Counted from the first letter of the stretch, positions 17,120 to 25,581 are shown. The stretch: 64,000 nt of DNA from JAEUNX01 sp034004685 (GCA_034004685.1 JAVEWG010000015.1:1-64000); one strand, 5' to 3'. Notes: generated by a model from the sequence alone, not told the origin. Made by a program: numbers and translations.

Positions 17120-18405
17120 GGGATTTCCTTTGCGGCGGAGACGATCCACACCGGGTTCTGGGCGGCGAGGCGGTGCATGTCGAGGATGGGCTGGCTGCGG
17201 GCGGCCTGCAGCTGGACCACATCCCAGGTGGCGCCGGCCTCGGCCAGGTTGGCGGTGGCGGTGGCGAGGTTTTCCAGGGTCACGAAGTTCATCACCAGCC
17301 GGCCGGCGGGGCGCAGGCGCTGGAGGGTCAGGCGGATCAGCCCGGCCAGCTCGCCCCCCGAGCCGCCGATGAACACCGCGTCGGGGTCGGGCCAGGCGTC
17401 GAGCCCGGCCGGGGCCTTGCCCTCGACCAGGGTGTAGTTGGTGGCACGCAGGCGCAGCGCGTTGGCGCGGGCGTTGGCGGCGTCGCCGGGGTTCTTCTCG
17501 ATGGCCCAGACGTGCCCGTTGCGGGCCAGGCGGGCGGCTTCCAGACCCACCGAGCCGGACCCGGCGCCGATGTCCCACACCAGGCTGTCGGGGCACAGGC
17601 CCAGCCTGGCCAGGGACAGGGCGCGGGCTTCCTGCTTGGTGATCAGACCCTTCTCGGGGGCGCGCTGGATGAAGTCGCTGTCATCGAAACCGAAGGTGGC
17701 GCGGCGCTCGGGTGGGCCGATGCGTTCCAGCACCACGATGTTCGGGTCGGCAAAGCGCTGCCCGGCGGCCTCGGCCAGGGGCAGGCGGGCATGCACCGCC
17801 TCGTCGGGCAGGGCCAGGCGGGCTGCCACGGAAATGCGGAAGTCGTCGCCCAGGCCCGCCATGATCAGCGCCCGGGCGATGCGGTCGGGGCTGTTGGCCG
17901 GGCTGGTGAAGGCGCCGATGAGGCGCTGCTGCGAGGCGGCGCGCATCAGGGCGTAGAGGCCATGGTCGGGGCCTGCGCCCGCTATCCATTCGCCGGCGTT
18001 GTGGCCGTGCACCGAGACGATGGCAGCGCCCTGCCAGCTCTGGCCGAGGCGGGCGAAGGCCAGCTGCAGGGTGGACGGGGCCGGATGCACGGCGATGGCT
18101 TCGCTGCCCAGCTTGCGGCCGAGAAAGCGGGCGATGCCGTGGCACAGGGGGTCGCCGGTGGCGAGCACGGCGCAGGATCGGCCGGCGCCCCGCGCCGCAC
18201 GGACCCACTCGGGGACACGGCCGAGGTGGCCGTCCATCACCCGTTGTTCCACTCGGGAGGGGAGGTGGGGGGCAACGAGATCAAGCGTGCGGCGGGCGCC
18301 GATTAACAGGTCACATTCAATCAGGTGGGCGCGGGCCAGGTCGCCCAGGCCGGCCCAGCCGTCGTCGAGGATGCCGATCAGGCGGCAGGGTTCAGGTGAG
18401 TTCAT
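17092..18405 (-). CDS. cobL: Bifunctional cobalt-precorrin-7 C5-methyltransferase / C15-methyltransferase-decarboxylase (CbiET)
   Basis: A 437-residue fusion: an N-terminal CbiE tetrapyrrole methylase (residues about 1-205, with ATGDPLCHGIARFLGRKL) and a C-terminal CbiT Rossmann methyltransferase (about 225-437, with ITKQEARALSLARLGL and SAM motif VWDIGAGSGSVGLEAARL). It performs the C5 and C15 methylations and decarboxylation late in corrin synthesis. Start ATG 18405 is used; it overlaps the end of cbiD by 14 bases. Confidence 0.95.
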   Translation of the reverse strand: MNSPEPCRLIGILDDGWAGLGDLARAHLIECDLLIGARRTLDLVAPHLPSRVEQRVMDGHLGRVPEWVRAARGAGRSCAVLATGDPLCHGIARFLGRKLGSEAIAVHPAPSTLQLAFARLGQSWQGAAIVSVHGHNAGEWIAGAGPDHGLYALMRAASQQRLIGAFTSPANSPDRIARALIMAGLGDDFRISVAARLALPDEAVHARLPLAEAAGQRFADPNIVVLERIGPPERRATFGFDDSDFIQRAPEKGLITKQEARALSLARLGLCPDSLVWDIGAGSGSVGLEAARLARNGHVWAIEKNPGDAANARANALRLRATNYTLVEGKAPAGLDAWPDPDAVFIGGSGGELAGLIRLTLQRLRPAGRLVMNFVTLENLATATANLAEAGATWDVVQLQAARSQPILDMHRLAAQNPVWIVSAAKEIPCPPRSPDV

Positions 18406-19543
18406 GTTCTTCCACGGTGACGATGGGCACGCCTTCAAAATTGCAGGCGAGCACGGTGAGGCGGTGGGGGCCGGGGTAGCGCTGGCGCAGGCTGTGGATG
18501 GCCCGGCTGGCCAGGGCCCGGTGGAAGGCCACGGCGAGGTCCAGCTCGGCCAGGCGTTCGGCGGCAAAGCGGGCGGTCTCGGCGGCGCGGATCTCGTCCA
18601 CCAGGTCCGGCGGGGCGCCCACCTCGGCGGCGGCGGAGGCGATCAGCTCCCGGTCCACCTCCTCGCGCCAGGCGTGGGTGACCGACAGGCCCTGGGCGAT
18701 CTTAGTGAGCTTGCCCACCATGGCGCCGATGATGATGTGCTGCATGTTCTGCTTCACCGCGGTCTGGAAGGCGGCCTTGACGAAGTCGCCCATCTGCACG
18801 AAGCAGGCCTCGTCCAGCTCGGGAAAGCAGCGCATGGCGCATTTTTCGGTGCGCCCGCCGGTGGTGAACACCACGCTGGTCTGGCCCTGGTTGGCGGCCA
18901 CATCGACGGCCTGCACCACGCTGGCCCGGAAGGCGGCGGTGGAGTAGGGGCGCACGATGCCGGTGGTGCCGAGGATGGAGATGCCCCCCAGGATGCCCAG
19001 GCGGGCGTTGAGGGTCTTGGTGGCCATCACCTCGCCGCCGGGTACCGAGATGGTCACGGCCAGGCCGTCGCCGGTGGCGAGGATGGCGCTGCCGGCGGCA
19101 CGCACGTTGTCGGTGATGTTGCGGCGGGGGACCGGGTTGATGGCCGGGCCGCCCACGTCGAGGCCCAGGCCGGGCTTGGTGACGGTGCCGACGCCGGGTC
19201 CACCGCGTAGCACGATCCGGCCTTCGGCGCCGGGCAGGCGTTCGACCTCGGCGGTGAGGTGGGCGCCGTGGGTGGCGTCGGGGTCATCGCCGGCGTCCTT
19301 GATGCTGACGGCCCGGGCGCGCAGGCCGTCGGTCCAGCCATCGGTGATGGTGAAGCGCACCCGCTGGGTGTTGGGCAGCACGCACTCCACAGTGTCTGGC
19401 ACCCGGCCGTGCACCAGCCCGAGGGTGGCGGCTGCCGCGGCGGCGGCCGAGTTGGCGCCGGTGGAAAAACCCGTGCGGTTGCCGCGATCCCGCTTGGGAT
19501 CGCCCTTGCGGACCTTCTCTGCGGTGGCGTGACCTGCGCTCAT
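18392..19543 (-). CDS. cbiD: Cobalt-precorrin-5B C1-methyltransferase
   Basis: A 383-residue CbiD protein, the marker of the anaerobic (early cobalt insertion) route. The N-terminal RTGFSTGANSAAAAAAAT motif (about 22-40), GGPGVGTVTKPGLGL, INPVPRRNI and ILGTTGIVRPYSTAAF segments are all characteristic. The enzyme methylates C1 after ring contraction and deacylation. No aerobic cobG or cobF is visible in the cluster, in agreement with this route. Confidence 0.96.
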   Translation of the reverse strand: MSAGHATAEKVRKGDPKRDRGNRTGFSTGANSAAAAAAATLGLVHGRVPDTVECVLPNTQRVRFTITDGWTDGLRARAVSIKDAGDDPDATHGAHLTAEVERLPGAEGRIVLRGGPGVGTVTKPGLGLDVGGPAINPVPRRNITDNVRAAGSAILATGDGLAVTISVPGGEVMATKTLNARLGILGGISILGTTGIVRPYSTAAFRASVVQAVDVAANQGQTSVVFTTGGRTEKCAMRCFPELDEACFVQMGDFVKAAFQTAVKQNMQHIIIGAMVGKLTKIAQGLSVTHAWREEVDRELIASAAAEVGAPPDLVDEIRAAETARFAAERLAELDLAVAFHRALASRAIHSLRQRYPGPHRLTVLACNFEGVPIVTVEEHELT

Positions 19544-19550
19544 GGCGCCC

Positions 19551-20228
19551 TCACGCCGCCGGCTGGTGGTTGGCCTCGGCCAGGCCGAGGAGGGCGTGGA
19601 TGGCCGCCACCACCAGGGTCGAGCCCCCCTTGCGACCGCGGATGGTGATCCACGGCACGGTGTCGATCTCCATCAGCAGGTCCTTGGATTCGGCGGCCGA
19701 GACGAAGCCGACCGGCATGCCGATGACCAGCGCCGGGCGCAGGCCTTCGTCGCGGATCAGGCGGACGACTTCGATCAGCGCGGTGGGAGCGTTGCCGATG
19801 CCGACGATGGCGCCTTCCAGCAGGCCGAGGCGCCAGGCCTTGCGCATGGCCTGCACGGCGCGGGTGGTGTTTTCTGCCTGGGCGGCGGCGATTACGTCTG
19901 GGTCGGAGATGAACTGGTGGGTGCGGACGCCGAAGTGGGCCAGGCGCGGGGCCGACAGGCCGACGCAGATCATCTCCACGTCGGCCACCACCGGCGTGCC
20001 GCCGGCCAGGATGCGGGCGAGGCCGGCCGCCATGGCCTGCGGGTGGAAGGCGGTGAGGCCGTTGAACTCGAAGTCGGCGTTGGCGTGGATCATGCGGCGC
20101 ACCAGCGGCCATTGCTCGGCGCTGTAGGCGTGGTGGCCGACTTCCCCGTCGATGATGGCGAAGGAGTCGTGCTCGATGGCGCGGCCGGCGGCAGTGAGCT
20201 GCTCGGTGAAAACGTTGGCGTGTTTCAT
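19551..20228 (-). CDS. cbiC: Precorrin-8X methylmutase (CobH/CbiC)
   Basis: Moves the C11 methyl group to C12 to give hydrogenobyrinate or its cobalt form. The conserved histidine lies in the DGEVGHHAYSAEQ stretch, and VADVEMICVGLS, AIVGIGNAPTAL and GMPVGFVSAAESK are family motifs. ATG 20228 (MKHANVF) is used; ATG 20258 in the same frame, 10 codons upstream, would overlap the cbiX stop by 14 bases and cannot be excluded. No clear SD precedes either. The 235-residue maximum length is close to family norm. Confidence 0.93.
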   Translation of the reverse strand: MKHANVFTEQLTAAGRAIEHDSFAIIDGEVGHHAYSAEQWPLVRRMIHANADFEFNGLTAFHPQAMAAGLARILAGGTPVVADVEMICVGLSAPRLAHFGVRTHQFISDPDVIAAAQAENTTRAVQAMRKAWRLGLLEGAIVGIGNAPTALIEVVRLIRDEGLRPALVIGMPVGFVSAAESKDLLMEIDTVPWITIRGRKGGSTLVVAAIHALLGLAEANHQPAA

Positions 20229-20244
20229 GGGCTCGGAGGTCGGC

Positions 20245-21114
20245 TCAAGCGTGGGCATGGCCGTGGTCGTGGGGCGTCTGGGTGTGGCTGTTGTCGTGCA
20301 GGTGTTCGGCCTCGGCAGCCTGGCGGTACTTGCAGCCGTCGCATTCCAGCAGCCCGCCTTCGGGCAGCACGGCGCCGCCCACCTTGGCGTCGAGCAGGTC
20401 GAAAACGCCCTTGTCGAAGCCGAAGTGGGTGCCCAGCGCGAAGGCGATCTGTGGGTATTGCCCGCGCAGGCGCTCGACCTGGGCCTTGATGCGCTCCATC
20501 AGCACCCCGGTGAACAGGTACACCGGCACCACGCAGATCTGGCTCATGCCCAGCCGGGCTTGGCGCTGGACGACGCTTTCGAGGCGCGGCCAGGCGACGC
20601 CGGTGAAGGCTAGGTCCACCAGTTCAAAGTCGTTGTCCTCGAAGAGCCAGCGGGCCATCTTGGCCAGCTCGCCGTTGGCGCCGGCGTCCGACGAACCACG
20701 GCCGAGGAGGATCACGCCGGTGGTTTGCGGGTCGGGTACGTCCAGCGCCTTCATCAGGCGGTCGAGCTGGCCCTGCAGCACGGCGAGGATCTCGCGCCCC
20801 ATGCCCAGGTGGCGGGTGCAGCTGAAGTCGACGCCCGGGTGACGGACGCGAGCGTCGGCAATGGCGGCCGGCAGTTCCATCTTCACGTGGCCGGCGGCGC
20901 TGAGGGTGAAGGGGATCACCAGCACCCGGCGGGCGTCGCGGGCGGCCCGGTCGAGGCCGTCGCCCAGGAGCACGTCGGCGTGTTCGATGAAGCAGGTTTC
21001 GATGCGCCAGGCCGGGTGGCGCTCGCGCCACTGGGCTGCAAAGTGGAGGATCTCGGTGTTGCCGTCCCGGTTGCGGGAACCGTGGCCGACGAGAAGGATT
21101 GCGGTGTCGTTCAT
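20245..21114 (-). CDS. cbiX: Sirohydrochlorin cobaltochelatase with Cys/His-rich tail
   Basis: A 289-residue long-form CbiX. The N-terminal half starts ILLVGHGSRNRDGN, with the active-site histidine, and a second repeat of the chelatase fold follows (VILLGRGSSDAGANGEL). It inserts Co(II) into sirohydrochlorin, the committed step of the anaerobic pathway. The C-terminus carries ECDGCKYR and a histidine-rich tail with His-Asp-His-Gly-His-Ala-His, a plausible metal store or Fe-S/metal site. ATG 21114 overlaps the cobM stop by four bases. Confidence 0.94.
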   Translation of the reverse strand: MNDTAILLVGHGSRNRDGNTEILHFAAQWRERHPAWRIETCFIEHADVLLGDGLDRAARDARRVLVIPFTLSAAGHVKMELPAAIADARVRHPGVDFSCTRHLGMGREILAVLQGQLDRLMKALDVPDPQTTGVILLGRGSSDAGANGELAKMARWLFEDNDFELVDLAFTGVAWPRLESVVQRQARLGMSQICVVPVYLFTGVLMERIKAQVERLRGQYPQIAFALGTHFGFDKGVFDLLDAKVGGAVLPEGGLLECDGCKYRQAAEAEHLHDNSHTQTPHDHGHAHA

Positions 21115-21917
21115 GCGGGTGTCTCCGGGGAGTGTGCGGGGGTCGTGGCCTTGCGGAAGCGGTGGCCGAAGGCGGGGTCGTAGAGCTTGGAGCGGGCCAG
21201 GGTCGGCCAGTCGGCGGCCCCCAGCGTGGGGCTGGCGATGATCATGGCCTGGCTGGCGATCTTCTCGGCCTGGCAGCGTTTCTTGATGTCGGCGAGGGTG
21301 CCGCGGACGATCTTCTCCTCGCCGGGCCAGCTGGCCTTCTGCACCACCAGGATCGGCGCGTCCTCGCTCCAGCCGGCGGCCCGTAGGGCACGCTGGACCT
21401 CGTGGAGCAGAGTGATCGACAGGAATATGCACAGGGTCGTGCGGTGGGCGGCGAGGGCTTCCAGCTCCTCGCTCGGCGGCATCGGCGTGCGCCCGGCCAC
21501 GCGGGTGAGGATCACCGTTTGCGTCACTTCCGGCAGGGTCAGGGTTTCGCCGGCTGCCGCCGCCGAGGCAAAGGCCGACGAAACGCCCGGTACCACCGCC
21601 CAGTCGATGCCGGCGGCGGTGAGCGGGCGGGTCATCTCCACCAAGGCGCCGTACAGGCCGGGGTCGCCGGTCTGCAGGCGCACCACGGTGGCGTGGCGGG
21701 CGCTCTGGTCGAGGAGCCACGAGCTCATCTCCTCCAGCGTCATGTCCTTCGAGTCGCGGATTTCGCAGTCCGGCGGGGCGAACAGGGTGGCCGCCTGGCT
21801 GACCAGCGAGCCGGCGTAGAGGATCGCGCCAGCCTCTTCAAGCAGGCGACGGCCCTTGACGGTGAGCAGCTCCGGATCGCCGGGGCCGGCACCCACGAAC
21901 CAGACCTTGCCGGTCAC
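21111..21917 (-). CDS. cobM: Precorrin-4 C11-methyltransferase (CobM/CbiF)
   Basis: A 268-residue tetrapyrrole methylase. The N-terminal VWFVGAGPGDPELLTVKG loop, YAGSLVSQAAT, and RLQTGDPGLYGALVEM (about 80-95) define the CobM/CbiF group. VVPGVSSAFASAAAAGETLTLPE is the usual substrate-loop segment. It methylates C11 of the ring-contracted intermediate. Second gene of the operon, three bases after cbiM. Confidence 0.96.
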   Translation of the reverse strand: MTGKVWFVGAGPGDPELLTVKGRRLLEEAGAILYAGSLVSQAATLFAPPDCEIRDSKDMTLEEMSSWLLDQSARHATVVRLQTGDPGLYGALVEMTRPLTAAGIDWAVVPGVSSAFASAAAAGETLTLPEVTQTVILTRVAGRTPMPPSEELEALAAHRTTLCIFLSITLLHEVQRALRAAGWSEDAPILVVQKASWPGEEKIVRGTLADIKKRCQAEKIASQAMIIASPTLGAADWPTLARSKLYDPAFGHRFRKATTPAHSPETPA

Positions 21918-21920
21918 GGC

Positions 21921-22559
21921 TCAGAGCGCCTGCGGCTGGAAGCAGTAGCGCACGGTGGCGCTGTCCTGCCGGCGGGCCAGGGCGTGCAGCACCAGCAGCG
22001 TGAACAGCGGCTCGACGAGCACGATGCCCGCGTAGGACGAGGCGAAGGCCAGCCATGCCGACAGGGGCGTAGCCACTTCGCCGATAGCCAGCCAGAAGCC
22101 GACCATCAGGGTCACGCCGCTGTAGTAGGCCGCGTCGAGCTTGAGGATGCTGCGTACGGAGAGGCGCTGCCGGGCGGCCTGGAGACGCTGGCCGAGGGTG
22201 GCATGGATGAGCACCAGCGGGAGGGCGAGGGACAGGGTATTGACGCCCAGATGCACCAGGTCGGTCGGCTCGAAAAGCAGGCCCTGGGCGAGCAGGCCGA
22301 GGGCGAAGCCGAACAGCGCCGGCACGAAGCCGAGGGCCAGGTAGATCGGCATGGCGCCGAGGAAGTGCAGCTCCGACGGTCCGACGGGCAGGTGGAAGGC
22401 CTGCATGAACAGCGTGAAGAAAGCCGCCGCGATGAGGCTGCGGACGACGAGCTGCGGCTGCTTGAGGAGCTGGACGGACTGGCTGCCGAGCAGCGCCACG
22501 GTGGCGATGTCGGCGGCGACGATTTTGACGCTGGCGATGTACCCCGGTTCGATGTGCAT
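21921..22559 (-). CDS. cbiM: CbiM-like energy-coupling-factor cobalt transporter S component
   Basis: A 212-residue polytopic membrane protein starting MHIEPGYI. The Met1-His2 start matches the metal-binding N-terminus of CbiM/NikM proteins, whose amino group and His2 ligate Co or Ni. A good SD (AAGGA, 8 bases upstream) supports this ATG. About six hydrophobic segments follow. First gene behind the cobalamin riboswitch, so cobalt uptake is probably repressed by B12. No cbiN, cbiQ or cbiO lies beside it, so its energising partners must be elsewhere or it works alone. Confidence 0.85.
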   Translation of the reverse strand: MHIEPGYIASVKIVAADIATVALLGSQSVQLLKQPQLVVRSLIAAAFFTLFMQAFHLPVGPSELHFLGAMPIYLALGFVPALFGFALGLLAQGLLFEPTDLVHLGVNTLSLALPLVLIHATLGQRLQAARQRLSVRSILKLDAAYYSGVTLMVGFWLAIGEVATPLSAWLAFASSYAGIVLVEPLFTLLVLHALARRQDSATVRYCFQPQAL

Positions 22560-22789
22560 TTTGCTTTCCTTCGTGACGATTGGACGAAGTGCGGCAAGAC
22601 ATCGGGGGGCGCGCAGAAGCAGCGAAAAACGAAGAAACGGACCGGCGGCCAAGGGCCGGGCAAGCACGGACCAGCAGAGCGGGAACAGTTCCGGGAAATG
22701 CGGCGGGAACGGGACGGACGTCAATGGTCGGGCAAGCCCATCGGTCGGCTCTGCCCACACCCCGGGGCCAATACCACACCACAACGTCA
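22560..22789 (-). other. Untranslated leader between riboswitch aptamer and cbiM
   Basis: About 230 bases with no convincing gene. It contains a short GC hairpin (CGGCC-AAG-GGCCG at 22646-22658) followed on the minus strand by a T-rich stretch at about 22624-22640, a possible regulatory terminator, and the SD AAGGA just before cbiM. Either transcription or translation control would fit. Confidence 0.45.
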
Positions 22790-22985
22790 CAGGCCGGTCT
22801 TCTGGCTCGCCTTCGTCCTCATCCGCCAACCTTCCCAGGTGCGGGCACCCAGTGGCGTGGAGCAGATTCGTCAGGCTTACAGCAGCGGGGGCTGCGCCGG
22901 AATGGTCGGGGAGCGCATGCTCCCGACGTCACCGGACTTCCCGTTTCACCTTCCCTGCGAATGCAGGGTTGGCACCCGTAACAGC
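22790..22985 (-). promoter_or_regulatory. Cobalamin (AdoCbl) riboswitch
   Basis: Read on the minus strand, the order of conserved blocks is canonical: GGGTGCC near 22975, AGGGAAGGTGAAACGGGAA near 22940-22960, CCGGTG, GCAGCCCCCGCTGCTGTAAG (22877-22896), GCCACTGG (about 22850), CCTGGGAAGG and the closing GCGAGCCAGAAGACCGGCCTG-like block at 22790-22810. This is the B12 box core. It lies directly upstream of cbiM and the nine downstream cobalamin genes, so binding of coenzyme B12 should repress the operon. Confidence 0.96.
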
Positions 22986-22989
22986 GGTG

Positions 22990-23019
22990 AGTGTAATGTC
23001 AGTTGCAAAAGTGGGGCAA
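22990..23019 (-). promoter_or_regulatory. Candidate promoter for cobalamin operon
   Basis: On the minus strand, TTGCCC and TACACT are spaced 18 bases apart, each 4/6 to the sigma-70 consensus. The predicted start, near 22983, falls at the 5' edge of the riboswitch. The elements lie only about 25 bases past the rlhA stop. Confidence 0.5.
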
Positions 23020-23044
23020 GTTTCCTGAGGCCCGTCCCGGGCCC

Positions 23045-25018
23045 CTATGGCTGCGAGGCAAGCTGCCAGTTGCCCTTGGGGAAGAATTTCACCGGGCTGG
23101 CGGCGGCCTGGACCACCGCGTTCCTGAGGGCCCCGATCACGTGCATCTCGCAGCGCTTGCAGTCAAAGCGCAGGGTGAGCTTTTCCTTGCCGTTCATGAG
23201 GGTCATGGGGTCCGGGCGGACGCCCTTCACTTCCTTGGGGCACAGGTTGAAGCTGTAGCGCAGACAGTGCTTGGTGATCATCAGGGAGACGTCGCCCCGC
23301 TCCTGGTTGGCTTCATAGGCGTCCTCGATGAGGCTCACCCCATGGCGGGCATAGAAGGCCCGGGCCTTGTCGTTGAAGACGTTGGCCAGGTAGGAAAGTT
23401 CGGTCTGGGGGTAGGGCACCGGGGGTTCCACCGGGGCGGCCCGGGGCGGGCGGGGATGGCTGGCCTGGCGGCGGGCAGCCAGTTCATCCACGGCAGCGCG
23501 GCGCAGGCCATTGACCACCGAGGCGGGCAGGAACCAGGGCTGGCTCAGCTTCAGTTCGATATCTTGGGCCTGGAACCAGGTGTTGCCCAGCTTGGCCAGG
23601 TGTTCCCGCAGGGTTTGTTCGGCCCGTTCGGGCTGCTGGGCGGCTTCCTTGCCGTGGGGGGCTTCGGCCCGGGCGGTGACCCCGTCTTCATCGCTGACGG
23701 TCAGGTAGAAGCCCTCCGGAGTTTCGCCGAGTTCCATGGCCACCCGCACCCGCCGCTGGGCAGACTTCTTCTCCAGCAGGCGTTCAAATTCCTGGTCCCG
23801 GTTGCGGTGGAGCTGCACCCCCACCGCCAGGTCGGTGGGCATCCGGGTGGGATGGATGCGCCGGCCGTCCACCCCGCTCACCCGGTTGACCCGCAGGCCC
23901 GCCAGATCCGTGTCCGGGTCGAAATAGGACAGGCCGTCCCCGTTGTGCAGGGGCTGGCTGGCGTCCACCTCGAACCAGTCCGGACCCAGGCGGGTGACGG
24001 TGGCAATGGCCTCGCCAGAGAAACTGGGGGTCTCGAAGGCGCCGATGTCGCCCTTGCGGGCATTCACGAAGTAGTCGGTGGCGCCCCGGTTGAAGGTCTT
24101 CTCCGGCCGGGGGGCGAAGGTGAGTTCGCTAACCCCGCTGGAGGCCCGGCGGTAGCCCGGCAGGGCTTCCAGCACCTGGTCCAGCATCCGCCGGTAGTGG
24201 GCGGTGATGTTCTTCACGTAGGCCAGATCCTTCAGGCGGCCTTCGATCTTGAAGGAGCTGATGCCGGCCAGGGCCAGGGCCTGCAGGTTGGCGCTCTGGT
24301 CGTTGTCTTTCATGGACAGGAGATGCTTGTCCTGGGCGATCACCTGTCCCGCCTCGTCGGCCAGGGTGTAGGGCAGGCGGCAGGCTTGGGAGCATTCCCC
24401 ACGGTTGGCGCTGCGGCCGGTGTGGGCATGGCTGATGTAGCACTGGCCGCTATAGGCCACGCAAAGGGCGCCATGGACGAAGAACTCCAGCTGGCAGCTG
24501 GTGGCGGCGGCCACCTTCTGGATTTGCTGGAGGGACAGTTCCCGGGCCAGCACGATCTGGGAGAAACCCACGTCCTGGAGGAAGCGGGCCTTCTCCGGGT
24601 GGCGGATATCGGTCTGGGTGCTGGCATGGAGCTGGATGGGGGGCAGGTCCACTTCCAGCAGGCCCATGTCCTGGATGATGAGGGCATCGGCCCCCGCATC
24701 GTGGAGCTGCCAGGCCAGCTGGCGGGCGCCTTCCAGCTCGTCGTCCCGCAGGATGGTGTTGACCGCCACGAAGACCTGGGCCCGGTAGCGGTGGGCGTAC
24801 TCCACCAGGCGGGCGATGTCCGCCACCGTGTTGCCCGCGTTGGAGCGGGCGCCGAAGGCCGGGCCGCCGATGTAGACCGCGTCGGCGCCATGGGTGATGG
24901 CCTCTATGCCGAAGTCGGCATTCTTGGCGGGGGAGAGGAGTTCGAGGGTCTTACGGGGGTCGTTCATCGGGGCTCTTGGGGTGGAGATTTTCATTTTTTT
25001 CAGGTGCTTAGGCCCCAT
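23045..25018 (-). CDS. rlhA: 23S rRNA C2501 hydroxylation protein, U32 peptidase family
   Basis: A 657-residue U32 protein closely resembling E. coli RlhA (YdcP) along its length, including HGADAVYIGGPAFGARSNAGN, FVHGALCVAYSGQCYIS, RSANRGECSQACRLPY and the C-terminal MITKHCLRYSFNLCPKEVKG and DCKRCEMHVIG. The cysteines in these motifs are needed for the iron-sulfur cluster. RlhA, with prephenate-dependent chemistry, makes 5-hydroxycytidine at position 2501. Start ATG 25018 has GGGAGG upstream; ATG 24967 (MNDPRKT) is an alternative and closer to family length. Confidence 0.93.
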   Translation of the reverse strand: MGPKHLKKMKISTPRAPMNDPRKTLELLSPAKNADFGIEAITHGADAVYIGGPAFGARSNAGNTVADIARLVEYAHRYRAQVFVAVNTILRDDELEGARQLAWQLHDAGADALIIQDMGLLEVDLPPIQLHASTQTDIRHPEKARFLQDVGFSQIVLARELSLQQIQKVAAATSCQLEFFVHGALCVAYSGQCYISHAHTGRSANRGECSQACRLPYTLADEAGQVIAQDKHLLSMKDNDQSANLQALALAGISSFKIEGRLKDLAYVKNITAHYRRMLDQVLEALPGYRRASSGVSELTFAPRPEKTFNRGATDYFVNARKGDIGAFETPSFSGEAIATVTRLGPDWFEVDASQPLHNGDGLSYFDPDTDLAGLRVNRVSGVDGRRIHPTRMPTDLAVGVQLHRNRDQEFERLLEKKSAQRRVRVAMELGETPEGFYLTVSDEDGVTARAEAPHGKEAAQQPERAEQTLREHLAKLGNTWFQAQDIELKLSQPWFLPASVVNGLRRAAVDELAARRQASHPRPPRAAPVEPPVPYPQTELSYLANVFNDKARAFYARHGVSLIEDAYEANQERGDVSLMITKHCLRYSFNLCPKEVKGVRPDPMTLMNGKEKLTLRFDCKRCEMHVIGALRNAVVQAAASPVKFFPKGNWQLASQP

Positions 25019-25074
25019 TATCCGCGACCCTCCCCGCTTCCGTCGAGGCTGGGGGATTTTAGCGCCGAGGGCTT

Positions 25075-25308
25075 TCAGCCGTGGAGCCGGGCGTTCAGGT
25101 CATCCACCACCTCGGCCCAGTCCGCGTCCCCCGCCAGTTGTTCCCGCAGGAAGGTGGCCTGGGAGCCGCTCCAGAACGGGGCGTCGGCCAGGTGGACGCT
25201 TTCCGGCAGGGGCGCATGGGTGGCGATGAAACGGTCCATGGCGGTGGGTTCGGTGGGGAGGCCGAGCTGGGCGAAAAGCTGGGCAAGGGAATGCTGAGCG
25301 GCTTCCAT
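25075..25308 (-). CDS. DUF2789 family small protein
   Basis: A 77-residue protein, MEAAQHSLAQLFAQLGLP, matching the DUF2789 family: a soluble all-helical protein with conserved FL..QL..D..WAEVVD pattern in the second half (ATFLREQLAGDADWAEVVDDLNARL). Function unknown. AGGAG precedes the ATG. It lies 56 bases upstream of rlhA on the same strand and may be co-transcribed. Confidence 0.85.
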   Translation of the reverse strand: MEAAQHSLAQLFAQLGLPTEPTAMDRFIATHAPLPESVHLADAPFWSGSQATFLREQLAGDADWAEVVDDLNARLHG

Positions 25309-25374
25309 GGTGGATCTCTCCTGAAAGGGACCCTGGATAGAGTCGGATGGGCCCCGGGGAGTTCAGTGGTGGTT

Positions 25375-25393
25375 GGCCGGATGAGTCCCGGCC
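25375..25393. repeat. REP-like palindrome 1
   Basis: GGCCGG-ATGAGTC-CCGGCC, a 6-base inverted repeat with an ATGAGTCC core, in the 407-base gap upstream of the copper receptor gene. Its core resembles the second palindrome 50 bases downstream, which suggests two degenerate copies of one element. Confidence 0.4.
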
Positions 25394-25440
25394 GGCGATC
25401 GTTCGTTTCACCGCAGGGCCCGCTTGCATCGGGAGGCTTT

Positions 25441-25458
25441 GGCGGGATGAATCCCGCC
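25441..25458. repeat. REP-like palindrome 2
   Basis: GGCGGGAT-GA-ATCCCGCC is a perfect 8-base inverted repeat followed by CTACGCG. This GGATGAATCCCGCCCTACG type of intergenic palindrome is a recurrent extragenic element in many proteobacteria (recognised from memory). I see no third copy in this window. Confidence 0.5.
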
Positions 25459-25581
25459 CTACGCGATGTTCCGGCGGGACGTGGGGCCGGCTCCCATCGG
25501 ACACCGCGGTGGCCCAAGCCTTCCGCCTCACCCGCCAGTCTCTGGCCATGGGCGCCTTGTCGGGGGCTGGCCGGCACTCGC

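Noticed and set aside
21402..23258. A long plus-strand frame covering the riboswitch
   Set aside because: It is antisense to cobM, cbiM and the conserved aptamer, and has no SD or motifs.
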